Part shown: positions 55,165 to 64,000 of the stretch, one piece after another
How positions within the stretch are numbered: the stretch's first letter is position 1
Layout: the number at the start of each line of letters is the position of its first letter
Assembly: GCF_001656295.1 (NCBI RefSeq)
Contig: NZ_LXHE01000017.1
Span: forward strand, 1-64,000
Origin: Moraxella catarrhalis
GTDB lineage: Bacteria > Pseudomonadota > Gammaproteobacteria > Pseudomonadales > Moraxellaceae
Reading direction: 5' to 3'
Length of the DNA stretch: 64,000 nucleotides
Made by a program: the position numbers and the translations under genes
The notes under the pieces: model-generated
The model's database searches: none
Told to the model about the DNA's origin: nothing
What the model saw: only the letters and a program-made list of their open reading frames with translations

Positions 55165-55878
55165 ATGACTTATTCACATTCAAACCCAAATAAACCAATC
55201 ATCATCACCGTTGACGGTCCAAGCGGTGCAGGTAAAGGCACGCTCGCTTATCGGCTGGCAGAGCATTTTGGTTTTGAGCTATTAGATAGCGGTGCGTTAT
55301 ATCGTATTGTTGGGCTGATGGCGCATCAGGAAGGACTGCTTGATGGCGCCCCAGATGAGCTGGCTTTGTCTGATCTGACACAGTCGCTTGATTTGAGTTT
55401 TTGTCCAAATTCAAAAACCCGCGCCATTGATATCTATATCGATAAAAAGCCACTGCTTGATGATATCCGTAATGAGACTGTCGGCGGTTATGCTTCTATT
55501 GTCGCAGCATTCCCAAAAGTGCGTTCGGCGCTACTTGATTTACAAAGAAATATCGCAGATAACAAGCTTGGCTTGGTGGCGGATGGGCGAGATATGGGTA
55601 CGGTGATTTTTCCTGATGCACATGCAAAAATTTATCTCAGCGCAAGCGCTCAAGCTCGTGCTAAAAGACGTGTTATCCAACTGACTCAAGCGGGTAAGGA
55701 GACGAATTTTGATGACATCTTAGCAGACATTATCGCGCGAGATGAACGAGACGAAAATCGATCGGTTGCCCCAAGTCGCCCTGCAGATGATGCGCTATTA
55801 ATTGACAGTTCAAATAAATCGGCTGATTTGGTTTTTGAAGAAGCCTTGCAATTCATCAATCAAAAATTATCCAAATGA
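55165..55878 (+). CDS. cmk: Cytidylate kinase
   Basis: Phosphorylates CMP and dCMP. The P-loop VDGPSGAGKGTLAYRLAEHFG is near residue 16, GALYRIVGLMAHQ near 44, VADGRDMGTVIFPDA near 134 and the lid RDERDENRSVAPSRPADDALLIDSS near 193. Length 237. The order cmk-rpsA-ihfB is widely conserved in gammaproteobacteria. The gap of 214 bp to rpsA holds a separate promoter. Confidence 0.96.
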   Translation: MTYSHSNPNKPIIITVDGPSGAGKGTLAYRLAEHFGFELLDSGALYRIVGLMAHQEGLLDGAPDELALSDLTQSLDLSFCPNSKTRAIDIYIDKKPLLDDIRNETVGGYASIVAAFPKVRSALLDLQRNIADNKLGLVADGRDMGTVIFPDAHAKIYLSASAQARAKRRVIQLTQAGKETNFDDILADIIARDERDENRSVAPSRPADDALLIDSSNKSADLVFEEALQFINQKLSK

Positions 55879-55964
55879 TGCAAGTTTGGCATGGGATAAA
55901 TCTTATAAAGCAGTGTTATTTAAGTAATAAAACATAAAAAATACTACCCATTGCGATTTTAATC

Positions 55965-55973
55965 TGATATAAT
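55965..55973 (+). promoter_or_regulatory. Extended -10 promoter for rpsA
   Basis: TG-A-TATAAT at 55965-55973 is a perfect extended -10, with no matching -35 needed. It gives a leader of about 110 nt before rpsA, room for the autoregulation by S1 known in E. coli. Confidence 0.6.
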
Positions 55974-56092
55974 TGACAGGTTTACTGTATTTTTGTGTTG
56001 TCATTAAGTTTAAAACCAGCATCCCTTAATGGTGCACATCATTTGAACCGTACTGTGCTGGACAGGATACGGCTAATTTTAAGGTATTACTA

Positions 56093-57769
56093 ATGAGTTT
56101 ATCATTTGCTGAACTGTTTGAAGCAAGCCAATCAGAACAAGGTCTTAACATTGAGCGTGGCTCAGTGATCTCAGGTACTGTGGTTGCAATCGATAGCGAT
56201 TGGATCACAGTTGATACAGGTCTTAAGTCTGAAGGTATCGTTGCTCGTGAAGAGTTCCTAAACGAAGCTGGCGAGCTTGAAGTGGCAGTAGGCGACAGCA
56301 TCGACGTTGTGGTTGAAGCTGTGGACAACGGCATGGGTCAAACTGTGCTTTCGCGTGAAAAAGCGAAGCGTGAAGAAAGCTGGCGTGCGCTTGAACAGCT
56401 TCACGAAAACGATGAAATCGTTAAAGGTGTTATTTCATCTAAAGTTAAAGGCGGTTTCACTGTTGAGATTGGTTCAGTTCGTGCCTTCCTTCCAGGTTCA
56501 TTGGTAGATGTTCGCCCAGTCCGCGAAACGACTCACCTAGAAGGTAAAGAGCTTGAATTCAAAGTCATTAAAATTGACAAACAACGCAATAACATCGTTG
56601 TATCACGTCGTGCCGTTATGGAAGCTGAAAACTCAGCAGAGCGTGATGAACTACTAGCCAAGCTAGAAGAAGGTATGGAAGTAGAGGGTATCGTTAAGAA
56701 CCTAACCGACTACGGCGCATTCGTTGACTTGGGCGGTATCGATGGTCTATTGCACATCACCGATATGGCGTGGAAGCGTATTAAGCATCCATCAGAAGCG
56801 GTAGAAGTTGGTCAAGACCTTAAAGTAAAAGTTCTTAAATTTGACCGTGAACGCAACCGTGTTAGCTTAGGTCTAAAACAGCTTGGTGCTGATCCTTGGA
56901 CTGAAGTTGAGCAAACATATCCAGTCGGTACCATCACTAAAGCACGCGTAACCAACCTAACAGATTATGGCTGCTTTGCTGAAATCGCTGAAGGTATCGA
57001 AGGTTTGGTACACGTGTCTGAAATGGACCACACCAACAAAAACATCCATCCGTCAAAAGTTGTTCAAGTGGGCGATGAAGTCAATGTGATGGTTCTTGAG
57101 ATTGATGGTGAGCGTCGCCGTATTAGCCTTGGTATCAAACAAACTATGCCAAACCCATGGGCTGAGTTTGATAAGAACCATGAAAAAGGTCAAAAAATCA
57201 GCGGCACAATCAAATCAATCACTGACTTTGGTCTATTCATTGGCCTAGAAGGCGGTATTGATGGTTTGGTACATCTGTCTGATATTTCATGGACCGAGTC
57301 TGGCGAAGAAGCCATCCGCAATTACTCAAAAGGTGATACCGTTGAAGCGGTTGTATTGTCTGTTGATGCAGAAGCAAACCGTATCAGCCTAGGTATTAAG
57401 CAGCTAAATTCTGATCCATTTAACGAATATCTACTATCAAATGATCGTGGCGCTATCGTTAAAGGTACGGTAAAAGAAGTAGACGCTAAAGGCGCGGTAA
57501 TTACTTTGGCTGATGAAATTGAAGGTTATTTGCGCGTTGCAGATATTGCTCGTGAGCGTACCGAAGATGCTTCTAAAGTCTTGAGCGTTGGCGATGAAGT
57601 AGAAGCTAAAATCGTTGGCGTTGATCGTAAATCTCGTAACATCAGCCTATCAATCAAGGCAAAAGATGAAGCTGATGAGCGTCAAGCAATCAAAGAGCTT
57701 TCTAATACAGCAGCTGAAGCACAGCCAAAAACACTTGGCGATATTTTCGGCGAGCAGCTTAAAGGTTAA
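56093..57769 (+). CDS. rpsA: 30S ribosomal protein S1
   Basis: Binds mRNA leaders and helps initiation. Six S1-type OB repeats are visible, with starts near residues 19, 104, 189, 275, 362 and 450; repeats such as [28 protein letters not shown] and [20 protein letters not shown] are typical. The length of 558 equals E. coli (557). It has its own promoter and terminator, and ihfB follows 206 bp on. Codon use appears more regular than in neighbours, as expected for a highly expressed protein. Confidence 0.97.
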   Translation: MSLSFAELFEASQSEQGLNIERGSVISGTVVAIDSDWITVDTGLKSEGIVAREEFLNEAGELEVAVGDSIDVVVEAVDNGMGQTVLSREKAKREESWRALEQLHENDEIVKGVISSKVKGGFTVEIGSVRAFLPGSLVDVRPVRETTHLEGKELEFKVIKIDKQRNNIVVSRRAVMEAENSAERDELLAKLEEGMEVEGIVKNLTDYGAFVDLGGIDGLLHITDMAWKRIKHPSEAVEVGQDLKVKVLKFDRERNRVSLGLKQLGADPWTEVEQTYPVGTITKARVTNLTDYGCFAEIAEGIEGLVHVSEMDHTNKNIHPSKVVQVGDEVNVMVLEIDGERRRISLGIKQTMPNPWAEFDKNHEKGQKISGTIKSITDFGLFIGLEGGIDGLVHLSDISWTESGEEAIRNYSKGDTVEAVVLSVDAEANRISLGIKQLNSDPFNEYLLSNDRGAIVKGTVKEVDAKGAVITLADEIEGYLRVADIARERTEDASKVLSVGDEVEAKIVGVDRKSRNISLSIKAKDEADERQAIKELSNTAAEAQPKTLGDIFGEQLKG

Positions 57770-57798
57770 TTACCTTAAGTATTATTAAGCCTATTAAA

Positions 57799-57827
57799 AA
57801 GAGCGATGTTAATCATCGCTCTTTTTT
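57799..57827 (+). terminator. rpsA terminator
   Basis: aagagcgatg and catcgctctt form a 10-bp stem around ttaat, followed by tttttatt. Confidence 0.85.
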
Positions 57828-57975
57828 ATTGCAGTAAACTACTCAGACTGTAGTTGCAAATATTTGAATGTGTTATGTATTAACAAAAAAATCATTTTCT
57901 TTTTTTGTGTTTTAAGTTATTATTTTATTTTAAGGTTATTTTATAAAAGCTTGACTTGTGATTGAGGTAGGTAGT

Positions 57976-58275
57976 ATGCAGGCGGTAATAAATAAATCTA
58001 ATTTGATTTCAAATTTGGCATCAGTCTGCGAGGATTTAGAAGAGCGTGTCGTTGATGAAGCAGTGCGCCTAATGATTGCAATGATGGTAAATGAGTTAGT
58101 GCATGATGGGCGTATTGAAGTCAGAGGTTTTGGTAGCTTCTGCTTGCATCACCGTTCTGCACGCATCGCCCGCAATCCGCGTACAGGCGAGAGCGTTTCT
58201 GTCAAGGCTAAAGCTGTTCCCCATTTTAAGCCCGGTAAAGCGCTACGTGAAGCAGTGAATTCGGTTAATGACTGA
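57976..58275 (+). CDS. ihfB: Integration host factor beta subunit
   Basis: DNA-bending HU-family protein. After VINKSNLISNLASV the dimer core follows, then the DNA arm VEVRGFGSF-like stretch seen as IEVRGFGSFCLHHRSARIARNP, the Pro tip in RNPRTGESV, and VPHFKPGKALREAVN, all typical of IhfB. ATG 57976 has a GAGGTAGG site and gives 99 residues. Downstream lapA is 19 bp away, and pyrF follows, the rpsA-ihfB-lapA-pyrF order known in gammaproteobacteria. IhfA is elsewhere. Confidence 0.93.
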   Translation: MQAVINKSNLISNLASVCEDLEERVVDEAVRLMIAMMVNELVHDGRIEVRGFGSFCLHHRSARIARNPRTGESVSVKAKAVPHFKPGKALREAVNSVND

Positions 58276-58294
58276 CTAAATATAAGAGTTAATT

Positions 58295-58696
58295 ATGCAT
58301 ATTATTTTAATCATCCTTTTGGTATTGGCATTCGCTTATTCATTGGCGCTTGTCGTTTTGAATAATCAAGCAATCGCTGTTAATTTGTTATTTTCAAACG
58401 TTGCAAATATGAGCTTAGGCTTGGTTTTGGTTGCGACAATTTTTCTAGGCGTTCTGATTGGAATTTTGCTTGCGCTTTTATTGTTTCGTGTCTTTCAAAA
58501 CAAATGGGAAATCAGCCGTCTTAAAAAAGAAAAAGCTGCCATTCAAGCCGAACTTAGTGAAGCCAATCTTAAGTTAGCCCAGCGAGCCGAAGAGGTCCGC
58601 AGATTGGAGCTTGAGCACCAGCCAAATGTATCAACTTTAGCTGAATCCACGTCACCAAAAGTGACCAATGATAACTACCATAATCCGAATTTATAA
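58295..58696 (+). CDS. lapA: LapA family membrane protein
   Basis: Inner-membrane protein of the LapA/YciS type, 133 residues. Two membrane helices: residues 2-22 and 40-66 (VLVATIFLGVLIGILLALLLF). A coiled coil follows (ISRLKKEKAAIQAELSEANLKLAQ), then an unstructured tail. In E. coli LapA works with LapB to control LpxC turnover and lipopolysaccharide output. lapB is not next to it here; pyrF follows after a promoter and a hairpin. Confidence 0.88.
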   Translation: MHIILIILLVLAFAYSLALVVLNNQAIAVNLLFSNVANMSLGLVLVATIFLGVLIGILLALLLFRVFQNKWEISRLKKEKAAIQAELSEANLKLAQRAEEVRRLELEHQPNVSTLAESTSPKVTNDNYHNPNL

Positions 58697-58730
58697 ATTA
58701 AATTCTTATCAATGGCGGCTTTTCGGTAAA

Positions 58731-58759
58731 TTGCGAAAGTAAGTGAATTATGCTATGAT
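58731..58759 (+). promoter_or_regulatory. Strong promoter for pyrF
   Basis: TTGCGA (58731-58736), a 17-bp spacer and TATGAT (58754-58759) preceded by TGC, an extended -10. Transcription should begin about 58766, followed at once by the leader hairpin. Confidence 0.75.
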
Positions 58760-58779
58760 TGCCGCCATAATTTTAATAA

Positions 58780-58803
58780 AAAGCCGTTATTTGCGGCTTT
58801 TTA
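58780..58803 (+). terminator. Terminator-like hairpin in the pyrF leader
   Basis: aaagccg (58780-58786) and cggcttt (58794-58800) form a 7-bp stem and are followed by more T residues. It lies between the pyrF promoter and start. gccgc at 58761-58765 could pair instead with gcggc at 58793-58797. Confidence 0.65.
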
Positions 58804-58824
58804 TATTGATAACAAGGATATCTC

Positions 58825-59517
58825 ATGGCGATTACTTCACCCATTATTGTAGCAGTTGATAAGCATAACTTAAACGACGCATTAGCTTTAGCGGACAACT
58901 TAGATCCGGCACTGTGTCGCCTAAAAGTGGGTAAAGAGCTATTTACTGCATGCGGTACCCAAGTGGTCAAGGCATTTCATGAACGTAAATTTGAAGTGTT
59001 TTTGGACCTAAAATTCCACGATATCCCAAATACAACAGCAAAAGCGGTGCTTTCAGCGGCTGATATGGGCGTATGGATGACCAATATTCATGCCATGGTT
59101 GGCACCGACGCGATGCGCTTGTGTAAGACCCGCTTACAAGATGGTGGCTATGATACGCTACTGATTGCGGTAACTGTCCTGACTTCTATGACGGAGGCTA
59201 ACTTATCTGAGCTTGGTATTCAGCGTCCTTTGAGCGAGCAGGTCTTGCATTTGGCGGGATTGGCGCATGATTCAGGATTGGATGGGGTTGTCTGTTCAGC
59301 CCAAGAGGCGCAGCTTTTGAAACAAAAATTTGGTCCACAGTTTAAATTGGTTACCCCTGGCATTCGCTTGTTAGAAGACGCCAAAGATGATCAAGCGCGT
59401 GTTTGCACACCATATCAAGCACTGCAAAACGGCTCGGATTATTTGGTCATAGGGCGCTCAATCACAAATGCGCCTAACCCGAACGATAAGCTTCGGACAA
59501 TTTTAGCTGGTATTTAA
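58825..59517 (+). CDS. pyrF: Orotidine 5'-phosphate decarboxylase
   Basis: Last step of UMP synthesis. The catalytic Asp-Lys-Asp array is [20 protein letters not shown] near residue 60. [17 protein letters not shown] opens the barrel, VTVLTSM near 125, VTPGIRL near 182 and [15 protein letters not shown] near 212 complete the phosphate site. Length 230. It has its own promoter with a terminator-like hairpin in the leader and a convergent terminator with queC after it. Confidence 0.96.
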   Translation: MAITSPIIVAVDKHNLNDALALADNLDPALCRLKVGKELFTACGTQVVKAFHERKFEVFLDLKFHDIPNTTAKAVLSAADMGVWMTNIHAMVGTDAMRLCKTRLQDGGYDTLLIAVTVLTSMTEANLSELGIQRPLSEQVLHLAGLAHDSGLDGVVCSAQEAQLLKQKFGPQFKLVTPGIRLLEDAKDDQARVCTPYQALQNGSDYLVIGRSITNAPNPNDKLRTILAGI

Positions 59518-59536
59518 TTTAATTCAGCATTCACTA

Positions 59537-59570
59537 AAACTAAGCCCTGTGATCAAACAGGGCCTAGTTT
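59537..59570. terminator. Convergent terminator between pyrF and queC
   Basis: aaactaagccctgt and acagggcctagttt form a 13-of-14 bp stem, with an A-C mismatch, in the gap between the converging genes. T tracts are short. Confidence 0.7.
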
Positions 59571-59591
59571 ATGATAATCGGTGAGTCTGCT

Positions 59592-60290
59592 TTATTGATA
59601 GCGCGTTGGATCGGCGATCTGGGCATCCATAAAGCCTTGTTTACGTAGGTGACAGCTGTCACAGTGACCACAAGCGCGCCCGGACTCATCGGCTTGATAG
59701 CAAGAAACGGTCAGTGAATAGTCCACGCCCAATGAGACACCAAGCTTTAAGGTTTCAGCTTTTGATAAATTTTGTAATGGCGCAATGATGGATAGGTGGT
59801 TGCCTTGTCTGCCTGCAACAGTGGCAAGGTTTGCCATGGTTTCAAAGGCGGCGATATAGTCAGGGCGGCAGTCAGGATATCCTGAATAATCCACCGAACT
59901 TACGCCAATGATAATGGCGGTAGCTTGTGTTACTTCAGCGACTGCCAACGCATAAGATAAAAAGATGGTATTGCGTGCTGGCACATAAGTGATCGGTGCA
60001 ACTTGATCATCATCGTTATAGATGATGGATTCATCGTGAACTGGTACTGATAGAGTCATATCGGTCAATGCCGAACCGCCAAGTTTTGCGATATCAATAT
60101 CAATGACATGATGCCTGATGCCAAGTTTTTTGGCGATATTTTGAGCGGCGTCAAGCTCGCTTGAATGGCGCTGACCATAGCGAAAACTGACGGCAGTGAC
60201 AGTATTAAATTGTGATTTTGCCCAGTATAAGCAGGTGGTTGAGTCCAGCCCCCCTGAAAATAACACAACGGCATTTTGATTGTTATTCAT
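59592..60290 (-). CDS. queC: 7-cyano-7-deazaguanine synthase
   Basis: Makes preQ0 for queuosine in tRNA. The PP-loop [17 protein letters not shown] is at residues 8-24. The C-terminal zinc site keeps C-x8-C-x2-C-x2-C in [18 protein letters not shown] near 199. [24 protein letters not shown] near 134 is conserved. ATG 60290 fits the family N-terminus; the frame is open upstream to 60341. Length 232. No strong ribosome site. Confidence 0.95.
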   Translation of the reverse strand: MNNNQNAVVLFSGGLDSTTCLYWAKSQFNTVTAVSFRYGQRHSSELDAAQNIAKKLGIRHHVIDIDIAKLGGSALTDMTLSVPVHDESIIYNDDDQVAPITYVPARNTIFLSYALAVAEVTQATAIIIGVSSVDYSGYPDCRPDYIAAFETMANLATVAGRQGNHLSIIAPLQNLSKAETLKLGVSLGVDYSLTVSCYQADESGRACGHCDSCHLRKQGFMDAQIADPTRYQ

Positions 60291-60447
60291 ATGATATTTC
60301 ATTGGATAAAGTTTCAAGAAAGATACTCTAAATTGTTGCATATTTCAACTATTTTTTAGCCAAGATTCTTTCATAAATACAAATGCCATCAAAGCATGAT
60401 AGAATGAGCAGCCATAATTGATCTAAATTTGCTGTACCGAGGAATGA

Positions 60448-61095
60448 ATGGAAGTTGAGATTATCAAAATTATTCTAGCCTTTATCGTGCTGATTAACCC
60501 ATCGGCAGCTTTGGCAATGTTCGTTAATTTTACGCATGGATACAGTTATGAGGATAAACGCCGTGTTGCACGGATTGCCAGTGCGACAGTATTTATTGCG
60601 ATTGCATTTTTTTCATTATTTGGTGAGACCATGTTGCGTGGTTTGGGCATCTCGTTGGGGTCGTTTCGAGTTGCAGGCGGTATTTTGCTATTTTTAATTG
60701 CGCTTGGTATGATGAATGATGGAAATAATCCCGTCAAGCCTAACGAAGATGAGCTAGAACTATCTCAGCCTAAGGCAAAAGATCCAAGCTCTTTGACGGG
60801 CATTGCAGTGGTACCGCTAGCGATCCCGATGATGGTTGGACCTGGTGGCATCTCTACCGTCATTATCTATTCGTCTCAAGTGACGGGTGTTGTTGGGATG
60901 TCACTGATCATCGTTGCAGGGCTGTGTATTAGTATCTTGTGTTATTTATCTTTGATGGCGGCAGGGCGGATTAGTAGACTGCTTGGAGATACTGGCTTAA
61001 ATATCATCAACCGTATTATGGGGATTATTTTGGCGGCTTTGGCGATAGAAATCGTTGTGGCAGGTTTAAGAACCATTTTCCCAAATTTATTATAA
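60448..61095 (+). CDS. MarC family inner membrane protein
   Basis: Integral membrane protein with six predicted helices over 215 residues, the MarC/YchE/YhgN architecture: IKIILAFIVLINPSAALAMF at the start, GISLGSFRVAGGILLFLIALGMM near 71, and AVVPLAIPMMVGPGGISTVII near 119. The NPSAA and GPGGIST motifs face each other in the two halves. Function is unknown; MarC does not give antibiotic resistance as first thought. Convergent with mnmC. Confidence 0.92.
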   Translation: MEVEIIKIILAFIVLINPSAALAMFVNFTHGYSYEDKRRVARIASATVFIAIAFFSLFGETMLRGLGISLGSFRVAGGILLFLIALGMMNDGNNPVKPNEDELELSQPKAKDPSSLTGIAVVPLAIPMMVGPGGISTVIIYSSQVTGVVGMSLIIVAGLCISILCYLSLMAAGRISRLLGDTGLNIINRIMGIILAALAIEIVVAGLRTIFPNLL

Positions 61096-61113
61096 TCAGC
61101 CAAACAGTTTAGG

Positions 61114-61135
61114 CTAAAGATCGCTTTAGTCTTTT
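61114..61135 (+). terminator. Terminator after marC, overlapping the mnmC stop
   Basis: ctaaag-atcg-ctttag forms a short stem followed by tctttttc. It includes the mnmC stop codon on the other strand. Confidence 0.5.
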
Positions 61136-63072
61136 TCTTGGATAGGTGTTTTTAATCGGTCACGATTTGGCGACAGTTTCGCCAATAGCTTAGATGACAC
61201 GGGAAAAATGCCCCCATCCATCATATCAGCCAATACTTCAGCACAAAACGGCGCAAAGCTAAAGCCCTTAGATCCCATGCCATATAGACAAAATATATGG
61301 TTACTATTGGCAAGCTTACCGACCAAAGGGTGATAATCCGGCGTTTGGGCACGGATGCCAACGCGACCTTTAAAATTGGCGTCTCTAGAAATATTTAAAG
61401 CATGACAATAGTTGGGCAGAGCTTGGTTGAATTTTTGGAAGTTGCTAAGATGCTCATCGTCATTGACCGTGGTATCTGTGCTATTGCGTATAAAGCTTGC
61501 GCCAAACAACAGGGATCTTGATTGACTCTTAGGATCAAAAAATTCAGTGCTATAACCATCATATTTGATGGCGTTGGCAGCTTGAGTTGGCTTTTTTGGA
61601 TCATCGCTGTCGGTAAGGGTAAGCCAAGTGACTTGACCACGAATTTTTCGGCAATTAAAAAGCCGATCATCAATTAAATGGCTGGCAAATCCTGCAGCGA
61701 TCACGACTTGATCAAAGCTGAAGTTTTGATCATTCTCACCATTAAATGCTGTCAGATCCACCCCATTTTCTTGCTCATGGATCTGCGTGACCCTATAAGG
61801 ATGGTGTATAAAATGATCTTTGAGCGAAGCAGCGATATTGGCTGGATATAAAATACCACCCATGGGGATGTGCGCAACGATCTCTGTTTGCAGCAGGTCT
61901 TGGCTGAGTGCAGAGCTGTCTTTTTGTGGATGATGGGTGCTGATTAATGATTTTGGATATTCATCAATCAGTGCCTGTCTTTTTTTGACCGCTTTTTGAC
62001 TGGGTAATAAAAAATCAAGAATGCCAATCTGATCAAATATTTGTGAGTGCAAATTCATTGCTTTATAATGGCGATATGAATACAAAAAACTGACTGTAGG
62101 CAGATGAGTGGCAGCATGATCTAGCAGTGTTAATTTGGGTGCGAATAATGCACATGGATTGCCCGAAGCGCCCGTCATGATGGCATCAGGCTCAAACAAA
62201 TACACCTCATGCCCGCGGCAGCTCAAGGAAGCGGCGGCACTGACGCCACTGACGCCACCGCCGATGATTGCGATTTTTTTGGGCTTAAAATCTGCTTGAC
62301 CAAGACTCAGGGTAGGCTGATTTGGCGTTGGCGATGTACATAGCATCTGTCTTTTTCGCCCAAAGCCTGCCGATTTAACCATATCAAACCCTGCATCAAT
62401 CAAGCCACGGCGTACAAATCCTGCCGCAGTAAAAGTTGCGACTGTGGTTTGGTTATGAGAAATCCGTGCCATCGCCTTAAATAAATCATCGCTCCACATG
62501 TCTGAGTTCTTGGCAGGGGCGAAGCCATCTAAAAACCATGCATCAATCCGCGCACTATGTTTGTGTTGATTATTGGCAATTTCATTCAGGCTGTCTAAAG
62601 CCTCGCCAAACCATAAATCCAAAGTAATCCGCTCGCTCAGATGTAAGCGGTGGCATCCTGCTAAAGGTAAGGGATAACTCTCAATCAGCGCATCAACCCA
62701 ATCACTTAAGTCATCGTCAGTACGCCATACAGACAATGCCTGTGCAAAATCATCATGACCAAGCGGATATTTTTCGGTACTGATAAAGTGTAATCGAGCG
62801 GATTTTGGGGCTAGTTTTTGCCAAAGCTGACAAACTGCTAAAAAGTTTAACCCTGTGCCAAATCCAGTTTCAGCGATAATAAAGCGCTGGTCATCACTTA
62901 AACGACCAAATCGTTCGGTTAGCCGATTACCATGAATAAACACATGATGAGTCTCGCTCAAACCACCAGCTTGTGAAAAATATATATCATCAAAATGCCG
63001 TGACGCGGGCACAAAACAGCCATTATGATCTTCTTTCCATACGATATCAGCGGTTTTAAGCGTACCTGTCAT
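61126..63072 (-). CDS. mnmC: Bifunctional tRNA mnm5s2U biosynthesis protein MnmC
   Basis: Completes mnm5s2U34 in tRNA. The N-terminal methyltransferase (about 1-250) has FIAETGFGTGLNFLAVCQLW near 64 and WFLDGFAPAKNSDMW near 178. The C-terminal FAD-dependent oxidase starts IAIIGGGVSGVSAAASLSCRGHEVYLFEPD near 270, with GASGNPCALFAPKLTLLD near 304 and VGIRAQTPDYHPLVG near 572. Together about 648 residues, the usual fused form. ATG 63072 is preferred over 63075 for spacing from GAGGT. It is followed on the minus strand by nothing; the YciI-like gene is eight bases upstream. Confidence 0.96.
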   Translation of the reverse strand: MTGTLKTADIVWKEDHNGCFVPASRHFDDIYFSQAGGLSETHHVFIHGNRLTERFGRLSDDQRFIIAETGFGTGLNFLAVCQLWQKLAPKSARLHFISTEKYPLGHDDFAQALSVWRTDDDLSDWVDALIESYPLPLAGCHRLHLSERITLDLWFGEALDSLNEIANNQHKHSARIDAWFLDGFAPAKNSDMWSDDLFKAMARISHNQTTVATFTAAGFVRRGLIDAGFDMVKSAGFGRKRQMLCTSPTPNQPTLSLGQADFKPKKIAIIGGGVSGVSAAASLSCRGHEVYLFEPDAIMTGASGNPCALFAPKLTLLDHAATHLPTVSFLYSYRHYKAMNLHSQIFDQIGILDFLLPSQKAVKKRQALIDEYPKSLISTHHPQKDSSALSQDLLQTEIVAHIPMGGILYPANIAASLKDHFIHHPYRVTQIHEQENGVDLTAFNGENDQNFSFDQVVIAAGFASHLIDDRLFNCRKIRGQVTWLTLTDSDDPKKPTQAANAIKYDGYSTEFFDPKSQSRSLLFGASFIRNSTDTTVNDDEHLSNFQKFNQALPNYCHALNISRDANFKGRVGIRAQTPDYHPLVGKLANSNHIFCLYGMGSKGFSFAPFCAEVLADMMDGGIFPVSSKLLAKLSPNRDRLKTPIQEKD

Positions 63073-63083
63073 CATCTACCTCG

Positions 63084-63380
63084 CTATGACTTAGGAAGGA
63101 CTTGGATAAAGGGCTTGACATCGACATGACTGTACACGCCTGCGATGATATAAGGATCTTGTGCTGCCCAAGCTTTGGCGGCATGAATATCCTCAAACTC
63201 AGCCACCACCAAGCTGCCACTCATGGTAGGCTCTCCATGTGCGATGGGCGTGGGACCAGCAATGATGAGTCGATTTTGCGCCATCAGCGCGTTCAAGCGG
63301 TCAAGATGAGCAGGTCTGGCTTCGGTGCGCTTATCTAGACTGTCAGCGACATCGTGACCAATAATGGCAAATAACGGCAT
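63084..63380 (-). CDS. YciI family protein
   Basis: Small ferredoxin-fold protein of 98 residues, probably dimeric. LFAIIGHDVADSLDKRTEARPAHLDRL at the start, RLIIAGPTPIAH near 36, GSLVVAEFEDIHAAKAWAAQDPYIIAGVYSHVDVKPF near 52 are the YciI signature with the conserved His and Asp of the putative active site. No enzymatic activity is known for most members. It is eight bases before mnmC. Confidence 0.92.
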   Translation of the reverse strand: MPLFAIIGHDVADSLDKRTEARPAHLDRLNALMAQNRLIIAGPTPIAHGEPTMSGSLVVAEFEDIHAAKAWAAQDPYIIAGVYSHVDVKPFIQVLPKS

Positions 63381-63401
63381 ATTGTCTCCTTTGACTTAAA
63401 A

Positions 63402-64000
63402 TCAGTGATTAAATATGGGGATGCGGCGTTCATTCAGCGCCGATCTCCAAGCGTCATCGTGCGCTTGCCCACCAACAAGCATGGCAATGATACCAAATTG
63501 ATGGTGAGCCAATCGCTCCACTTTACGCAAGATTCCACGATCAGGGGCGGTATCGGTATTGATCACTAAATAAATTTGCGCTGATAAGTGATGAGCGTCT
63601 AAAAGCAGTGCATCTATTTGCGCGCGCGTATCAATCACCCCAAAATCTTTGATTGCACTGATGGGAATGTGATCGTGGTAAGGTTTTTCAAGTGCGACGA
63701 TGACCAATCGATCGCTCAATACAACAGGCGCAGCAGTCGTGGGCGTAGGCGCTTGATAATCATCCGCATCAATGATGATCTGGCTATAAAAATTCATTAA
63801 ATTGGCGTAATAGGGCGCTTTGACATCAATACTAAATTGTTGGCGAGCTCGCATGCGACTGTACAAATATGCCGCCAAGCGAGGCAGAACGCCATAAATC
63901 ATCAGGCTTATCATTGCCAATAGGGAAAATTGTGCAGGCGTGTGATTTGATTCATTGGGCAATGTTAGCCCCAGCTGACTGGGGAGATAGCCAATGATAT
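63402..64000 (-). CDS. C-terminal part of a DUF2868-like membrane protein, cut by the window edge
   Basis: The frame is open to the right edge with no stop, so the N-terminus is outside the window. The apparent TTG start at 63962 is only internal. Visible residues run from IIGYLPSQLGLT through a membrane segment (FSLLAMISLMIYGVLPRLAAYLYSR) to a soluble Rossmann-like end with VIVALEKPYHDHIPISAIKDFGV and DRGILRKVERLAHHQFGI. These match my memory of the DUF2868 C-terminus, often next to DUF3482 GTPases. Function unknown. The call is tentative. Confidence 0.65.
   Translation of the reverse strand, partial: IIGYLPSQLGLTLPNESNHTPAQFSLLAMISLMIYGVLPRLAAYLYSRMRARQQFSIDVKAPYYANLMNFYSQIIIDADDYQAPTPTTAAPVVLSDRLVIVALEKPYHDHIPISAIKDFGVIDTRAQIDALLLDAHHLSAQIYLVINTDTAPDRGILRKVERLAHHQFGIIAMLVGGQAHDDAWRSALNERRIPIFNH

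Overview
The window reads as ordinary chromosome of a Moraxella-type gammaproteobacterium (family Moraxellaceae). The evidence is an OMP E/FadL-like porin, the lldP-lldD lactate pair, rsmG-parA-parB, rpsA-ihfB-lapA-pyrF, a lone nrdA, trpGDC joined to trpS-scpA-scpB, and fairly low GC with many hairpin-plus-U terminators. The genus call is inference from gene content and protein resemblance, because no database search could be run. Nearly all the sequence is compact housekeeping DNA. The only mobile element is an IS1-family copy cut by the left edge. I saw no tRNA, rRNA, CRISPR array or prophage.

Layout. 1-763: part of an IS1-family element. 788-4727 (minus): heme oxygenase under a long palindromic Fur-type operator, endonuclease III and a Lon-like protease. 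4943-12478 (plus): rsmG, parA, a small ParB-like gene, parB, lpxK, a bile-acid-symporter-family transporter, kdsB, a histidine phosphatase and holB. 12684-19906 (minus): lldD and lldP, xth with a TetR regulator, a His-rich lipoprotein and ychF. 20151-25593 (plus, apart from one minus-strand lipoprotein): ndk, a hydrolase, zapE, a nitroreductase, gpsA and sixA, followed by 4.5S RNA (ffs). 25832-45388 (minus): ybeY-phoH, accBC, ybaB-recR-rnd-LOG, nrdA, rluB, trpGDC-trpS-scpAB, and uup-acyltransferase-panD. 45509-64000 (mixed): slyX, ompE, an L,D-transpeptidase, a SIMPL protein, argF, a FabH-like synthase, a flavodoxin, RDD-ung-tadA-cmk-rpsA-ihfB-lapA-pyrF, queC, marC, mnmC, a YciI-like gene and a truncated DUF2868-like gene.

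How the genes work together. parA, the orphan gene and parB form a segregation cluster, and scpA/scpB supply the condensin accessory subunits, so chromosome organisation is well represented. lpxK, kdsB and a late acyltransferase serve lipooligosaccharide synthesis. accB/accC and the FabH-like synthase feed fatty acid synthesis. lldP/lldD take up and oxidise lactate. hemO releases iron from heme under apparent iron control.

The most interesting item is the 172-residue gene at 6452-6970, between parA and parB. It repeats the N-terminal ParA-contact motif of ParB (RGLG-x3-GLDALL) but has no CTP-binding, helix-turn-helix or dimerisation domain. It has instead an acidic, apparently disordered body and a short aromatic C-terminal module. 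I read it as a candidate ParA-binding regulator or ParB mimic. Other items worth checking are terminator-like hairpins in the lldP and pyrF leaders, a perfect 21-bp-arm palindrome at the hemO promoter, a histidine-rich MliC-like lipoprotein, and an overlapping upstream reading frame plus paired 11-bp palindromes before the FabH-like gene.
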